Source: Nereocystis luetkeana
Lineage: Eukaryota; Sar; Phaeophyceae; Laminariales; Laminariaceae
DNA length: 64,000 bases
NCBI GenBank assembly: GCA_031213475.1
Contig: JARUPZ010000007.1
Coordinates: 6,443,586-6,507,585, forward strand
Direction: 5' to 3'
The number at the start of each line of letters is the position of its first letter. Position 1 is the first letter of the stretch. The position numbers and the translations under genes were made by a program. This document shows positions 1 to 10,459 of this stretch, in pieces. Below the pieces are notes generated by a model. The model was not told the origin of the DNA, did no database searches, and saw only the letters and a program-made list of their open reading frames with translations.

Positions 1-25
1 GGGACTGCGGTACTAAAGGGGTTAA
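1..25. mobile_element. MITE family B, right end (cut by window start)
   Basis: The first 25 bases match the right terminus of family B (GGGACTGCGG...GGGGTTAA). The rest of the copy lies outside the window. Confidence 0.75.
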
Positions 26-1235
26 ACGTTCCTTGCACGAAGATAGAACGAAATCACTCACACGCGGCCCACCACTGTACCAGTATAGTGGATTCACTTC
101 ATTCTATCCAGTAAATCTCCAACAGAGAAGCGGCGCAGGACACGCAGTACACGCAACCCCTAAGTGCTGTGGGTTGGACTGCATCCGAGTGTATCGGATC
201 GGTTGGCATACAGGCCGATCCATATCGGGAGGGTAAAATCAACAGCACCCTCTTCGCCGTGGATTGGATTGGATTGGATTGGATTGGATTGGATTGGACT
301 TGATTCGATCAACTAGTCGCGCAGAAGCGTGCGTACGTAGGGTGGCCCTCGCCGTGCGAAGAAGACGACGACGAACGACGCAGCGCTTACCGGCGAGCAG
401 TAGTTATCGGACGTCCCAAATGTCGCCGTTTCACCGACGATCTCGTCGCCCAGGCCCCCGTGAAGCACGAACTCGCTACTCCTATCTATCCGACTTTGTT
501 TCGGGGGCGTGGCAATCATGGCCGAACGAGGGGAGGAAACAGCGCGGCTCAGCCCATGCGGAAGTTGGAAACCTCGACAGAGCTGAAATTGTATCAGGTG
601 AAAATTTCCAGATACATATACGTACGTGTCAAGATATCTTTGTAGTTATACCCAGCGTCCGCAGTCATACCAACATTGTTTTGAGCTGAACCGCGACTAA
701 TTAATTATTGTCACCAGCCCATACCCTCCCCCCATGATATCGAGTACACCCCCTCCCCCCCCCGCCCAAACAAACCCTCTGGATTTCCAGAGCGTAAACC
801 AAGTTGGACGCATTCTTTGGTTATTTTTTCCTGACGATGTTTGGAAGTTACAGACCCTTGTGTTCATCGCTTGCTTGTTCGGACGGATGCCTTCTGAACG
901 AAGGCGCGAGATATTCATCAGCCTGGCAGCGAGGCGAAAACGCTTGCCAGGAACGATGAAGGGACACTTGCAACTATGCAGATCATAACGCCGAAACAGG
1001 GGAGAGAGGATACGATAGCATTTCCCCCCTGGGGTTTCGTTCCCATTTTTCGGGCGGAGAAGGTCTTCCTATTCCGGAGGGTGACGGCACTACAGCACCC
1101 ACAATGGACCCCAAAATATGTAATATTCCTAGATTTTTCCTGGCCATATCGTGTCCCTTTTTCTACCAGAATTATGTAGTTCACACTGCTCGCTTACCAC
1201 ATATTATATTAGGTATACTCCTGGTGTGGTGTTTA
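26..1235. other. No gene supported; GGATT repeat and family C remnant
   Basis: Positions 264-300 hold a short GGATT pentamer array. Positions 731-765 hold the C-rich terminus of family C (GAGTACACCCCCTCC). Short open frames occur on both strands, but none has protein-like composition or convincing splice sites. Confidence 0.5.
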
Positions 1236-1345
1236 TCACGGGGGATCACAGTAAATAGGACCTACGGTACGCACAAAAACCTACCAGTATATATTTACCA
1301 TTGTTACCAGCAACATGTGGTCCTATTTACTACGGTCCCCCGTAA
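1236..1345. mobile_element. MITE family A copy 1
   Basis: Imperfect terminal inverted repeats (TCACGGGGGATCACAG and CTACGGTCCCCCGTAA) enclose the family's A/T-rich middle, with TA on both flanks. The middle carries an extra CCAGTA after CCTA relative to sibling copies, a variant of the CCAGGTA micro-insertion seen elsewhere. Confidence 0.8.
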
Positions 1346-1394
1346 TAGTATAGAAACAACGAACTACAACAGAGTCGATGCATACGTAGATACC

Positions 1395-1447
1395 TCGTAT
1401 ACATCCTTTCTGCTACGGTTTGGTTCTGATTACTATGTCCCCCCGTG
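1395..1447. mobile_element. Fragment related to MITE family A
   Basis: The end GGTTCTGATTACTATGTCCC followed by CCCCGTGA resembles a divergent right terminus of family A. Similar degenerate ends occur near 22230 and 50300. Confidence 0.3.
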
Positions 1448-1617
1448 ACGAAATAAACAGCAAAGGAAGCAGCCAGGGACAATGTAACTTTGGGGGGGGG
1501 GCTGGCTCACTTTTGATCCCTGGTTAGGATGTGCTTGCGCTGTACGAAGGCCTGCAGTATTCCCACGGAGTGCTTGTACTCGCGCCTAATGTTAAACCTA
1601 TAGCAGGTATGGAGCAG

Positions 1618-1900
1618 ACGCGCGGTGGCGGGGTGGGGGGCGGGGGGGGGGCGGGGAGGGGGGGCACACAACGAATGGGAAAAGTCACCGCCTGTGTGGA
1701 GCTGCACACAATGCGGTGGCGGGGGGGGGGCGAGGGGGGGGGGGGGAGGGGGGGCACACAACGAATGGGGAAAGTCACCGCCTGTGTGGAGCTGCACACA
1801 ATGCGGTGGCGGGGGGGGGGGACGGGGGACGGCGGGGGGGGGAGGGGGCGCACACAACGAATGGGAAAAGTCACCGCCTATGTGGAGCTGCACACAATGA
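1618..1900. repeat. G-rich tandem repeat, three copies of about 90-96 bp
   Basis: Each unit has a long G-rich run followed by a constant block from CACACAACGAATGGG to GCTGCACACAATG. Blocks begin near 1663, 1753 and 1849. Several frames stay open through the array because the unit lacks stops; I read this as a composition effect, not a gene. The G runs could form G-quadruplexes (inference). Confidence 0.85.
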
Positions 1901-2207
1901 AGTAGCTGGTGACAACGATCGGACGGAGAGCGGTATACGGCTCGCTAGCGGGTCAAGGCAATCACGGAGTTGTTGGTTTCAAAGGCTGTTGCGCACAACG
2001 GCCAAGCAATATTCAACAACGTGTTGTCTGTAGGTATTATTTCCGTTTGCACGGCGGGGACAACACCAACAGCACCAACGCTCCTGAAACGCTGCTGGCT
2101 GGGATCGGCAACATTCCGCACCGTTTCCTCTTTCTTTGTGTTTCGCATCATACCTCGAAACCAAAAAAGGTTTCACGTAAGCTGCGTACATTGAGAGTAC
2201 CGTGCAC

Positions 2208-2290
2208 TGTAGGGATGCGAGGGTCTATGACTGTACGACTACGGCCATGCATGACATGAGTACCCGCCCCCCTCCCCCCCCCCCCCCCCC
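2208..2290 (-). repeat. Family C fragment
   Basis: Shares GGATGCGAGGGTCTATG and ACTACGGCCATGCATGA with the other family C copies and ends in the family's C-rich run. Confidence 0.7.
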
Positions 2291-2449
2291 GCCTCCACTA
2301 CGGTATACACCTTGCGCTCTTTTTATCGCGAGAAAAGTTCATTTGGCACTTTCTTCCGCCATACGTACGCATTACCGGATGGCAAACATACTGTCCCTGA
2401 GGTTAAGCAGGAAGCAGAGCACTGAAGGGAGTACGTCGTATTGCTTTCG

Positions 2450-2990
2450 TGTGCACACATAGGTTTCCTTTTGTTTGTTCTTGTCTCCCCTGTTTATGAG
2501 TGGTAAGCGCTAGAGTTATTGTAGTTCGAAAGGCTACTGCAGTCAAATAGTCCACTGCTGTAGTCCAATAGTCTAATTTGTAGTTCAATAGGTTTCCTTT
2601 TTTGTTCTGATCTCCCTTGGTTCCTCTTCCCTCGGGAAAAGGTTATGACCGATCAGCGCTGAAGCTACTGCAGTCCAATAGACTACTGCAGTCCAATAGT
2701 CTACTGCAGTCCGGTGTTACTTTGGTATCCAAAAGGTTTCCTTCTTGTTTTGATATCCCTTGTTTTTTCTTCTTTTTTGGGGATATGTTTACGAGTGATC
2801 AGCGCTGAAGCTACCGCAGTCCAACAAGCTACTGCAAGACAGTCCAACGGGCTACTGCAGTCCAATAGTCTACCGCAGTCCAACAGTCTACTTTGTAGTC
2901 CAATAGGTTTCCTGTTTGTTTAGGTCTGCCTCGATTTTCTTCTTCCCTTCGGGGAATGTTTTATGACTGATCAGCGCTGAACCTCACAAA
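2450..2990. repeat. Tandem family H units with 17-bp minisatellite
   Basis: Four repeats of a block containing AGGTTTCCTTTTTGTT and TGATCAGCGCTGAAG, separated by 17-bp CTACTGCAGTCCAATAG units. The GATCA...TGAAG part matches family H, which elsewhere is joined to trinucleotide arrays; here the simple array is replaced by a 17-bp one. Confidence 0.75.
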
Positions 2991-3736
2991 TAACACCAAT
3001 TCATAGGCTCTCGTCTCTACAGAAAGTACCTTGTTGCCAGGCAGTTGCCAAACTCCACCACCTCCGGTCCCGCCCTCTGCGACGACGCAAGCACCGTCAG
3101 GCCCCGCCTGCAGAACAAAGCGGTCGCATCCCCGATACCCCACCTCCCCGGGCTCCAGGCGAGAAACTCGCCGTCACACACGTGTCTCAAGAACCGATGT
3201 CGCTTGCTCTTGGGGCGTACTCGGACGAGGGCTTCGCTCGGGAATCTGTTTTTTAATGGGAACAAAAACGCACAATCGGAATAACACGTTTAAGGTTGAG
3301 TAAGAGCGAATACGGGTGGCCGAGGGGAGGGCAAGGTTCAGGTTTGTTTCGTTCATCTCCACGGGGCCGTGTGAAACTCACAGCTGGCGTATACATGATC
3401 TGTACAACCGGATCAAAGTGACCCTGATCATACTATACTTTCATACTTTGCAAAAACAATTGATACTTCAAAGTATTCTGATTGTTCCAAGTATAGTAGG
3501 TGGCCGTTTTTTTTCATAGGAAATGTATTAACAGTGCGATTCGGAATTGGAGGTATCTCGTATACCATCGTCCCCTATCATACTTGATACATACAGATAG
3601 GCCGGTTCTTTTCTCATCAAGGATAATAATGGGTGAAAACAGCGCGCAGAAATTGAGATCCCTTATGCACCGTTTTCCGTTGGAAGGGGCACCTACTCTG
3701 TGTACTTTTGTTCCAAAAAAAAACTCGTTGGACTTC
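2991..3736. other. No gene supported
   Basis: GC-rich to about 3250, then A/T-rich. Open frames on both strands at 3017-3303 overlap with neither frame clearly protein-like. No repeat was recognised here. Confidence 0.35.
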
Positions 3737-3802
3737 TTAACCCTCGTTTTAGAACCGCACCAATCACGCATTTGGAGGAAAACTACTTGGAGTTAGTGTG
3801 GC
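3737..3802. mobile_element. MITE family B, left half
   Basis: Starts TTAACCCTCGTTTTAGAACC and runs to the family's centre (AACTACTTGGAGTTAG), then stops where family C begins. The right half is missing. Confidence 0.65.
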
Positions 3803-3837
3803 ATGGGTTTTGTAGCAGCAAAAGCGTTACACGGGGG

Positions 3838-4352
3838 GGAGGTACTCGGTAAGAGAGATGTACTCGATCTCATGCATGACCGTAGTCGTATGGCCATAGA
3901 CCCTCGCATCCCTACAATGCCGGGACGGAGCATGTCGGGTTTTCACAGACCAGGCAGACATTGCTCGCACCAAGCGCGAAGTGCCGTGAGGTGAGGGCGA
4001 GTCGCATGAAGGGTGAGCTGTATCCTACCAAGAACCGCTTATGAGGCGGACTTGCACATGGATGACAGCTTCAATGAGTTAATTTCATTTCCGGTATAGC
4101 CACTTCCAGAGACAGCAATGGGAGTACTATGTAACAGCCTTTTGGGTGCCTTACCACAAACAACTACAGTACGTGATACAATCAATTCCCTTGTGCGGAG
4201 TAAAGCTTCTTTACCTCGCACAAAATATCTAACTCGACGACCAGCTGTGGGCGACCGCCAAAAAAAAAACGGTACCCTGGTCGTCTAGCTCTCGTAGTGA
4301 GCGGCATGTTTTACAGTGTCGTTGCCAACCGACGCCTACCCAACCTATGTAT
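3838..4352 (+). repeat. Family C, long copy
   Basis: Aligns by eye with 57699-57918 plus 58699-59030, and inverted with 55375-55690. Shared blocks include CATGACCGTAGTCGTATGGC, CCTCGCATCCCTACAATGCC and GGATGACAGCTTC. It carries no convincing protein. The class is unknown; it could be a non-coding retroelement. Confidence 0.7.
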
Positions 4353-4375
4353 AATAGGGAGGGGGGGGGTACCTA

Positions 4376-4480
4376 TTACGGGGAACCATAGTTAATAGGA
4401 TCTACGGTATACACAAAGACCTATATATTTTCCTATTTTGACCAACAATATTTGGTCCTATTAACTATGGTTCCCCGTAA
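4376..4480. mobile_element. MITE family A copy 2
   Basis: TA-flanked element with termini TTACGGGGAACCATAG and CTATGGTTCCCCGTAA; 105 bp. Both ends share the same G-to-A/C-to-T change, so the inverted repeat stays paired. Confidence 0.85.
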
Positions 4481-4493
4481 TAGTAGGCCTCTC

Positions 4494-4594
4494 TTAACCC
4501 TTTTCTTAGGATCGCAGTCCCGTTGAGGGGACAAACTACTTGGGATTAGAGTGGCTTGCCCCGAAAACGGGACTGCAGTCCTAAAAGAGAAAAA
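4494..4594. mobile_element. MITE family B copy
   Basis: TTAACCCTTTTCTTAGGATC at the left, central GGGGACAAACTACTTGGG, then CGGGACTGCAGTCCTAAAAG at the right, which decays before the final TTAA. Confidence 0.75.
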
Positions 4595-4799
4595 CCGGTA
4601 TTTCTCTTAAATCGGAATGGGTATTATATACCCTGGGTAGCTTTTAGCTTTGAGTGCAACCCTTTCGCTACTGAAGAAAAAGTGTCCCACACGAAAAATT
4701 CCCAGCAGCACGTTGTCCCATAAACAATGGTTGCTGGTGTTCTCGAGGTGTTTCTCTTAAATCGAGCTCTCTTAAGTCGTTCCGTCCCTTCCGCCCTCT

Positions 4800-4932
4800 G
4801 TAAATGAAAACCTGACATACTCCGTCCCGGCATTGTAGGGGTGCGAGGGTCTATGGTCATGCGACTACGGCCATGCATGAGATCGAGTACATATCTCCTA
4901 CCAATATCGAGTACACCCCCTCCCCCCCCCTC
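4800..4932 (-). repeat. Family C fragment
   Basis: Inverted relative to 3838-4352. Contains CGGCATTGTAGGGGTGCGAG, CGGCCATGCATGAGATCGAG and the terminal GAGTACACCCCCTCC run. Confidence 0.7.
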
Positions 4933-5060
4933 TGTGAAGGGTTAATCCCGCCCGTACAGCCAGCATGCGGGAGTAAATAAACGACAACAAGGAGGGTAGC
5001 CACACGGACGGGATATTCACACAAGCCGTACCTACACCCGCGTGTACTTGTACTTTAATA

Positions 5061-5182
5061 CCACTATGTCCCTAAATATAAGGACCGTTTGTAATGACTT
5101 TAGTACCACTCTGTCCCTAAGTAATGAACATTTTTATCGACTACTAGAGTATACATGGTCCCTATATTTTGGGACAGAGTGG
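5061..5182. mobile_element. Stowaway/mariner-like MITE
   Basis: 122 bp with TIRs CCACTATGTCCCTAAATATA and ATATTTTGGGACAGAGTGG, flanked by TA. The TIR resembles the CTCCCTCCGTCCC type of plant Stowaway MITEs (family knowledge). A second internal CCACTCTGTCCCTAA block suggests a compound copy. No coding capacity. Confidence 0.65.
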
Positions 5183-5422
5183 TATAAGATAACAATGGAT
5201 GATAAGATCACACAGGGGTGATAAGATAGCATACCATCCTGGGCGGTTTCGAACGCTGCTTTACTCGACGACAAGGGGGAGAGTTGAAAACGCGCCCCCT
5301 GTGAACAAAAACTCAACGAGGTTCAGTCGAACCCAGCCAGTGTGGTTCTGTGCGAATAATCCCTGCCATGGGTTTGGATGAGGTTGGCTCTGAAATTCGC
5401 TCCAGGGGGGTGTTATCTTATC

Positions 5423-5805
5423 ATACGGTGTGTGTTATATTATCCAAGGAGGTGCGTTATCTTATCGTCCCGTGTTATAGGGGGTGTGGTATATTATCAC
5501 CCGTGTTATAAGGGGTGTGGTATCTTGTCATAGGGGGTGTGTTATCATATCACCCGTGTCAGAGGGGGTGTGTTATCATATCACCCGTGTCAGAGGAGGG
5601 ATGTTGTCATATCACCCGTGTCAGAGGGGGTGTGTTATCTTATCGCCCGTGTCAGAGGGTGTGTGTTATATTATTACCCGTGCCAGAGGGGGGATGTTAT
5701 CTCAACACCCGTGTAGGGGTGTGTCAACTGATCACCCGTGTTATAGGGGGGGTGTTACCTTATCACCCGTGTTCGAGAGGATGTGTTATCTTATCATAGG
5801 GGGTG
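5423..5805. repeat. 31-33 bp minisatellite
   Basis: About a dozen degenerate units of the type GTGTTATCTTATCACCCGTG followed by a G run. It begins right next to the proposed stop codon (5808-5810) of the minus-strand gene, so it would lie in or just beyond that gene's 3' region. The open frames across it are repeat artefacts. Confidence 0.9.
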
Positions 5806-5807
5806 TG

Positions 5808-8800
5808 TTATCTTACCATAACGGGTGTACTATAGTATCGCTGTACGTGAGTCGATGATACCATAACGATGTGGCGGCTGGCGCGGCACCTGGGTGTGTT
5901 GGGTCGGTCCAAAGCCTTGGTGCTGATGTCCGCCCCGACCTGCCCGCCGCGTCTTATCTCGAAAGCGTTATTTGCAGGCACCTTCATATAGAAAAAAGAG
6001 ATGACGGGAGGAACTTTACCGCTGAAAATCAGGTGTATTATTATTGCCGTTATCTCTTTATATTTGTCTTACTATGTCAATCTTGTCATCACGGCCGAGA
6101 AAAGCTACAGTACTTGCTATATTTCTGGGATGTCCATGGGTCGGGCCAAACCTCGCGGGTCAGGTCGTAAAACACCGCTACATGAAGTACGTAGGCTGCA
6201 TCAGCACGTCTTAGATCGCCAGAATCATACTATTACGGGGGACCATAGTTAACAGGACCTATGGTACAGATAAAAACCTATATGTTTAACCATTTTTACT
6301 AACAATATTTGGTCCTGTTAACTATGGCCCCCCGTAATATTAATAAACGCAGGCAGACCTTCTTAGCGCCGAGGTAGCCCTCCAGGGCACCGGGAGCATC
6401 GGCCCAAATCGCGGCAGCCCCCCCGCCACTCTTCCCTCCGTGTTTTTGAACCCCCACGTTCCCTTCCGCCACCCACCGGTCCGTTTCCGAGTCAAAAGCG
6501 TAGTAATCTCCGGTGGCGGCGTCAAGCGCCACCTCCTGGGCCTTTGCAACAATAGTTTTGTTTATTTCGTTGTTGTTGTTGGTGGTGGTGGTGTTTTTGT
6601 TTTTTTCATCGTGGGCAGGAAGCAAAGGGTGTGGAGGATAAATACGGCGATTTTAACAACAACAAAACGAGCACCAGCGACAAAAAAGGGGCAGAGAGCG
6701 GAGCGGAATTTTCAGAGGCGTTACGTTAGATAGTAACTGGCTTCTAAAAATCTGAGTGCGCTTGGTTCTACATAGACCGAAAAAATCCCCAGGTTTTGTT
6801 CACTACCAGGTATCTTCCAGGGGCTCTTCACGGGTCATTGCCCCAAAAACCCGCGGGTCGGGATAGGATGTTTTCGATTTCTCCCGGGGCGGGCTGCGTT
6901 GGGTCGGGTCGCGGACCAGGACTAATTTTTCAAATGATCACGGATCGGGTTCGGTCATCTTTGCCCGGCCCGACCCGACCTGACCTGACCTGACCTGACC
7001 TGACCCGCGAGGTTTAGCGCGACCCGTGAACAGCCTTGTTTATATTGATGTCTACCTTTAAATTTTGATGTACTGCCGGAACCATCTCCTTATTCGTTGC
7101 TAGAACGGTATTAATGCAGATATGTATTTTTATGTAGTTTTGTTTTCGCCTAAGGGTCGCCTTCCTAAACGGGAAGAAAAAAACGTCACGGCTCGCGACG
7201 TTTGAGCGCACAACAAGATGTTTGTCTCCGTGCGTCGTGACATTTCGTTTCGAATAGTAGGTGGTGGTGCTCTGAACGGAGCATGCCAAACGGGGGGCTT
7301 GCTACGTCTCACAGAGCATTCAATTTCTCCTGCGAAAGCGAAAATGAACACGGCACTGCCGTAGTGCCAAGCGACTTACAAGTGGCTAGCTCATGGTCTT
7401 GTCACGCGTGGATCCTCTGCCATGTACGACAGTAATGCCGACAGGCAGTTTTTGCGGACCCAAAAAAGCTGCTACAAGCTCGTACGGAGTGTACGTCGCT
7501 GCTGTAGTTGGCGTGCCAGGCACTCCCGTACAACAACAACCGCGGCCGTACACCGAACGAACCACTCACACTCGCACTCCTTCGGCGCCCTCGTCACGGC
7601 GCAGTCTTGGTTACAGTACAGCGGTCGAGTGACTACTAAATTTGGTTGATCTGATTACTGCAGTATAGCGACCCCTTAATAAACTTAGCGACGATCGCGG
7701 CAGAATCAGAGCGACGGAAACAGGAAGAAGAGCGTCGAACAACAGTGCGTATTGCCGTGGTACGAGCATCACCATGCTGCGCGCACGTCATGCGTCGTAC
7801 AGGTCTTTGCGCCGACCGTATATAGTTCGGACGCATATCGCCTCACCGGGCTGCCCGAGCTTCTTGCTCGAAGAAAAAAGGACGCCTGCTTCGATAGGGG
7901 TAGCATTTTATTTGCCTTGAAAGGCATATATTCCCGAGTGGACAGCTGGCCAAAAAAGGCATGCGTTGTTGTTGCATACACTATTTTGGCTTTATATTTA
8001 TTTTGTAGACCTGCGTAGGCGATAGGATTTTACCTCATTCATGGGGGTTAATTAAGAGTACCCTTTTTCCTAGAATTCGTTCTGGGGTGATATTCGTACA
8101 GAGCGTATAGAGCGAGGAGGCAGGTGCACCCCTTAGTACCGTAGCATGCAGCTCACACGAGTGTGTGTCGCCAATGCTCTACGTAGATCATCATTTGTTT
8201 TCGACATGTTTTCCTCTCTGACGCCCCAAGGGTAGGGAGGGCCGCGAGTAAGGAAGGCATGCCTGCGGCTGGATTCGATGGCGACTTATTATTTAAACCT
8301 GGTAGTCGTTGGTTGGATGTCTTTCGCTGAATTTGATGGATGCTTGATATCTAGAGTGATTAGTTACTCGAGTGGCGAGGTCAGCCAATACAACTTATCT
8401 GGATTTTCGAGTCTTCACCAATTTGATTAAAAAAAAACGGTCAACAAGCCCCAGAACAAACACGCTATTAGTAGTCAGATATCAGGTATAACACAAGAAG
8501 ACGCGGAACCCCGCAAGTTTTTCTTACCGCACGCCACCAAACTGTAACACCTACCTAACCAGCAAATAAGCTTTTACGGGGGACCATAGTAAATAGGACC
8601 AAATATTGAAAGTAAAAAAAGTAAATATATATGTTTTGTGTAAACCATAGGTCCTACTAACTATGGCCCCCCGTAGAAGTCGGCGGCTGATTATAGCCAA
8701 CCAACTCACAGCGCGTTCCGTTCAGATTTCATGACGGATTTTGTTGATCAATGTCTGCTGAGGGCTCTCATAAAAGTTGTCTCCAGTCTCCAGAGCCTGC

Positions 8801-10459
8801 CAGAACACGGGTTTCATATACATTGCGCGGGCTTCGCCCGTGCAATTAAAGTTCGCCAAAGCTGTTCCGCGATGTCTACAATTTGCCAAGTTATACCACG
8901 GCACGCAACTATACTGTAACACCTACCTAGCCAACAAATAACTAGTCGGCGGCTTAACAGAAACTAATCGGTGACTTACTATAATATAGCCCGCCAACTC
9001 ACAGCCCCTATCCAAATGGGCTGCATACAGAGAGTCTGATTCAATAGACTCACCTCCCCACCACATCTCGTCTTGCCGCTGCCCCCAAAGTCCTCCGGCC
9101 GTCTCGAGGAGAGGTCAAGGAGGCTACCCCCGTCCTCGCCGCCATTCAGAACTTTGAGCAGTTTGCCACCGGTGGCGCACACGTAGGCTACAATGTGCGC
9201 GCCCGGGCCGGCGGCGAAGAGGCTTTTCTTGGCGCCGATGAGCGTTCGGATGAAAATTAAAAGCTACGCGTAAGGTTTTGACATTTTCGTGACGGGAGGG
9301 GGGGAGCATATGCGGGGGAGAGCTGTTTTTGAGCGAAGTACTACGGTACGAGTACGCACTTTTTGCGGGAATAAATAATGGAGGCCTAGGAGAACTATTG
9401 TTCTATTACTAACTGTAACTCTGTTCGCTGTTAAACTTGGTACCAGGTGGTGTCCAATTCATGGCCGGTTCAGTCTACTGTAGTGTATCATCATCAGTAG
9501 AATTCGCGCACCGCAAGAGGGTGGGACCTGACTGCAGGTCGGTGGCCCCCTTGAGTACCAGTGCAAGGGCCAGGGTTAATTGTTTATTGGAGCAACGAAA
9601 ACGAGTATACTGCTGTACGAAGCCTACCTCAGGTACAAAGTAGGCCAACAAAACAACATAATAGTACGAAGTGCCTGCCGATTGCCCTACCTTGCGCGTT
9701 CGGGTGTGCCACGGCAACAGACGGCTGTCGCCGTCAACAAAGACGAAGTCGAGTTTGTCTACGGCCGCGACGGCATCCCTGGACGTGAGTCCAGCCGATT
9801 CGCTGTCGTAGCAAAGCTCCTGTCAAAATCGATCCGGGAACAAACCCTCAGTTATTCATGTGTTGATAGTTGTCGACGGCTGACTGGTGCTGTTCCACCT
9901 CAACCCAGCTAATCTTTTCAATCTTCCTGTAGTATTCTGTCTCGATGTCCTGGCTCATTTGAGGATGCAAGTATTGGATTTTTGGACGAGGCGTCCTGCG
10001 CCGACCCGTGAACTCGCCCATAATTCGTTGCGTCGTTGGTTGGTATTTTGTGTTTTGCTCTTAACGGACCACTGGTCGGAGACGAACTTGCCTCACCCAA
10101 ACTTCCTTACTCTGACTCTTGCCTGAACCCTGTCTCACACATGCTGCGAAATCTTTATTCAAACTCGGTCAAGACAAAAACAAAAGCAAGCCTATAGATA
10201 CCAATCACACGAGGAACCCAGTGAGTACGCGAGCACCTCGACTCTGTCCGTGCATACAGGGGGGGCTCCCCGAGCTGGAGGCACATACTACTGGACACAC
10301 CTCGAGCCCTCTCGTGAAGTGGCGAACGACATACTCCGTCCTGCCGTGCTCCTGTCTCTCGACAGTCTTGAAGGCGGCGCGAACAAGCTCGTCGAATTTC
10401 CGGAACGCTACCCTCCCTGCTTGAGAGCCCGAAAACGCATCGACAATCAGCACTCTCAT
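5808..10459 (-). CDS. Amidotransferase-like-fold protein, six proposed exons (about 299 aa)
   Basis: Proposed exons, minus strand in order: 10459-10301, 9949-9899, 9819-9691, 9263-9054, 6535-6359, 5981-5808. All introns are GT-AG and all junctions are phase 0. The protein opens MRVLIVDAFSGSQAG, a beta-strand/loop start typical of Rossmann-like folds. It has FVFVDGDSRLLPW near residues 96-107 and LFAAGPGAHIVAYVCATGG near 128-146. The last motif sits where class I glutamine amidotransferases carry a G-x-C-x-G nucleophile elbow, but no Cys is present, so a non-catalytic fold relative is likely (inference). Exon 5 contains GDYYAFDSETDRWVAEGNVG. Exons 1-4 are well supported, exon 5 moderately, exon 6 weakly. 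Upstream exons are possible. The pattern reminds me of a conserved protein family of flagellated protists, which I cannot verify. Confidence 0.6.
6233..6337. mobile_element. MITE family A copy 3 (intronic)
   Basis: TA-flanked, 105 bp, TTACGGGGGACCATAG to CCCCCCGTAA. Its right flank reads TATTAATA. It lies 21 bp beyond the proposed donor of exon 5 of the minus-strand gene, inside the intron. It is the best reference for copy 10 at 45570, which differs mainly by an inserted CCAGGTA. Confidence 0.9.
6818..7038. mobile_element. CAGGG-terminated fold-back element, hAT-like
   Basis: Begins CAGGGGCTCTTCACGGGTC and ends GACCCGTGAACAGCCTTG, an imperfect inverted repeat, with tandem GACCT/GGGTC units inside. 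CAGGG ends are typical of hAT transposons (family knowledge). No clean 8-bp target duplication is visible, so the class is tentative. Confidence 0.5.
7039..8523. other. Proposed intron DNA of the minus-strand gene; no exon chosen
   Basis: Lies inside the 2.5-kb gap between exons 4 and 5. Open, vaguely protein-like frames occur at 7393-7632 on both strands, and I could not choose between them. An extra exon of the minus-strand gene here is possible. Confidence 0.3.
8524..9005. repeat. Two direct repeat units, one interrupted by MITE A
   Basis: 8530-8573 plus 8679-8712 match 8897-8942 plus 8943-9005: both contain CTGTAACACCTACCTA, then CAAATAA, GTCGGCGGCT and CCAACTCACAGC. The first unit holds a family A MITE exactly where the second is continuous. 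On the minus strand each unit carries a donor-like GTGAGTTGG and an acceptor-like GGTGTTACAG, so extra exons around 8711-8914 cannot be excluded. Confidence 0.6.
8574..8676. mobile_element. MITE family A copy 4
   Basis: TTACGGGGGACCATAGTAAA to CTATGGCCCCCCGTAG. The flanks are not a clean TA pair. The duplicated flanking unit at 8897-9005 shows the site without the insertion. Confidence 0.85.

Noticed and set aside
1531-1905. Three overlapping 90-125 codon frames
   Set aside because: All three frames and the opposite strand are open because the G-rich unit contains no stops; no frame is favoured.
5423-5805. A CRISPR array
   Set aside because: The units are degenerate throughout with no unique spacers, and the window is eukaryotic.
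8711-8914. An extra exon of the minus-strand gene
   Set aside because: It begins in phase 0 after a GTGTTACAG acceptor, but every frame hits a stop before the GTGAGTT donor. It could only be a terminal exon, and the protein-like segment at 6359-6535 argues against ending there. Left open, not modelled.
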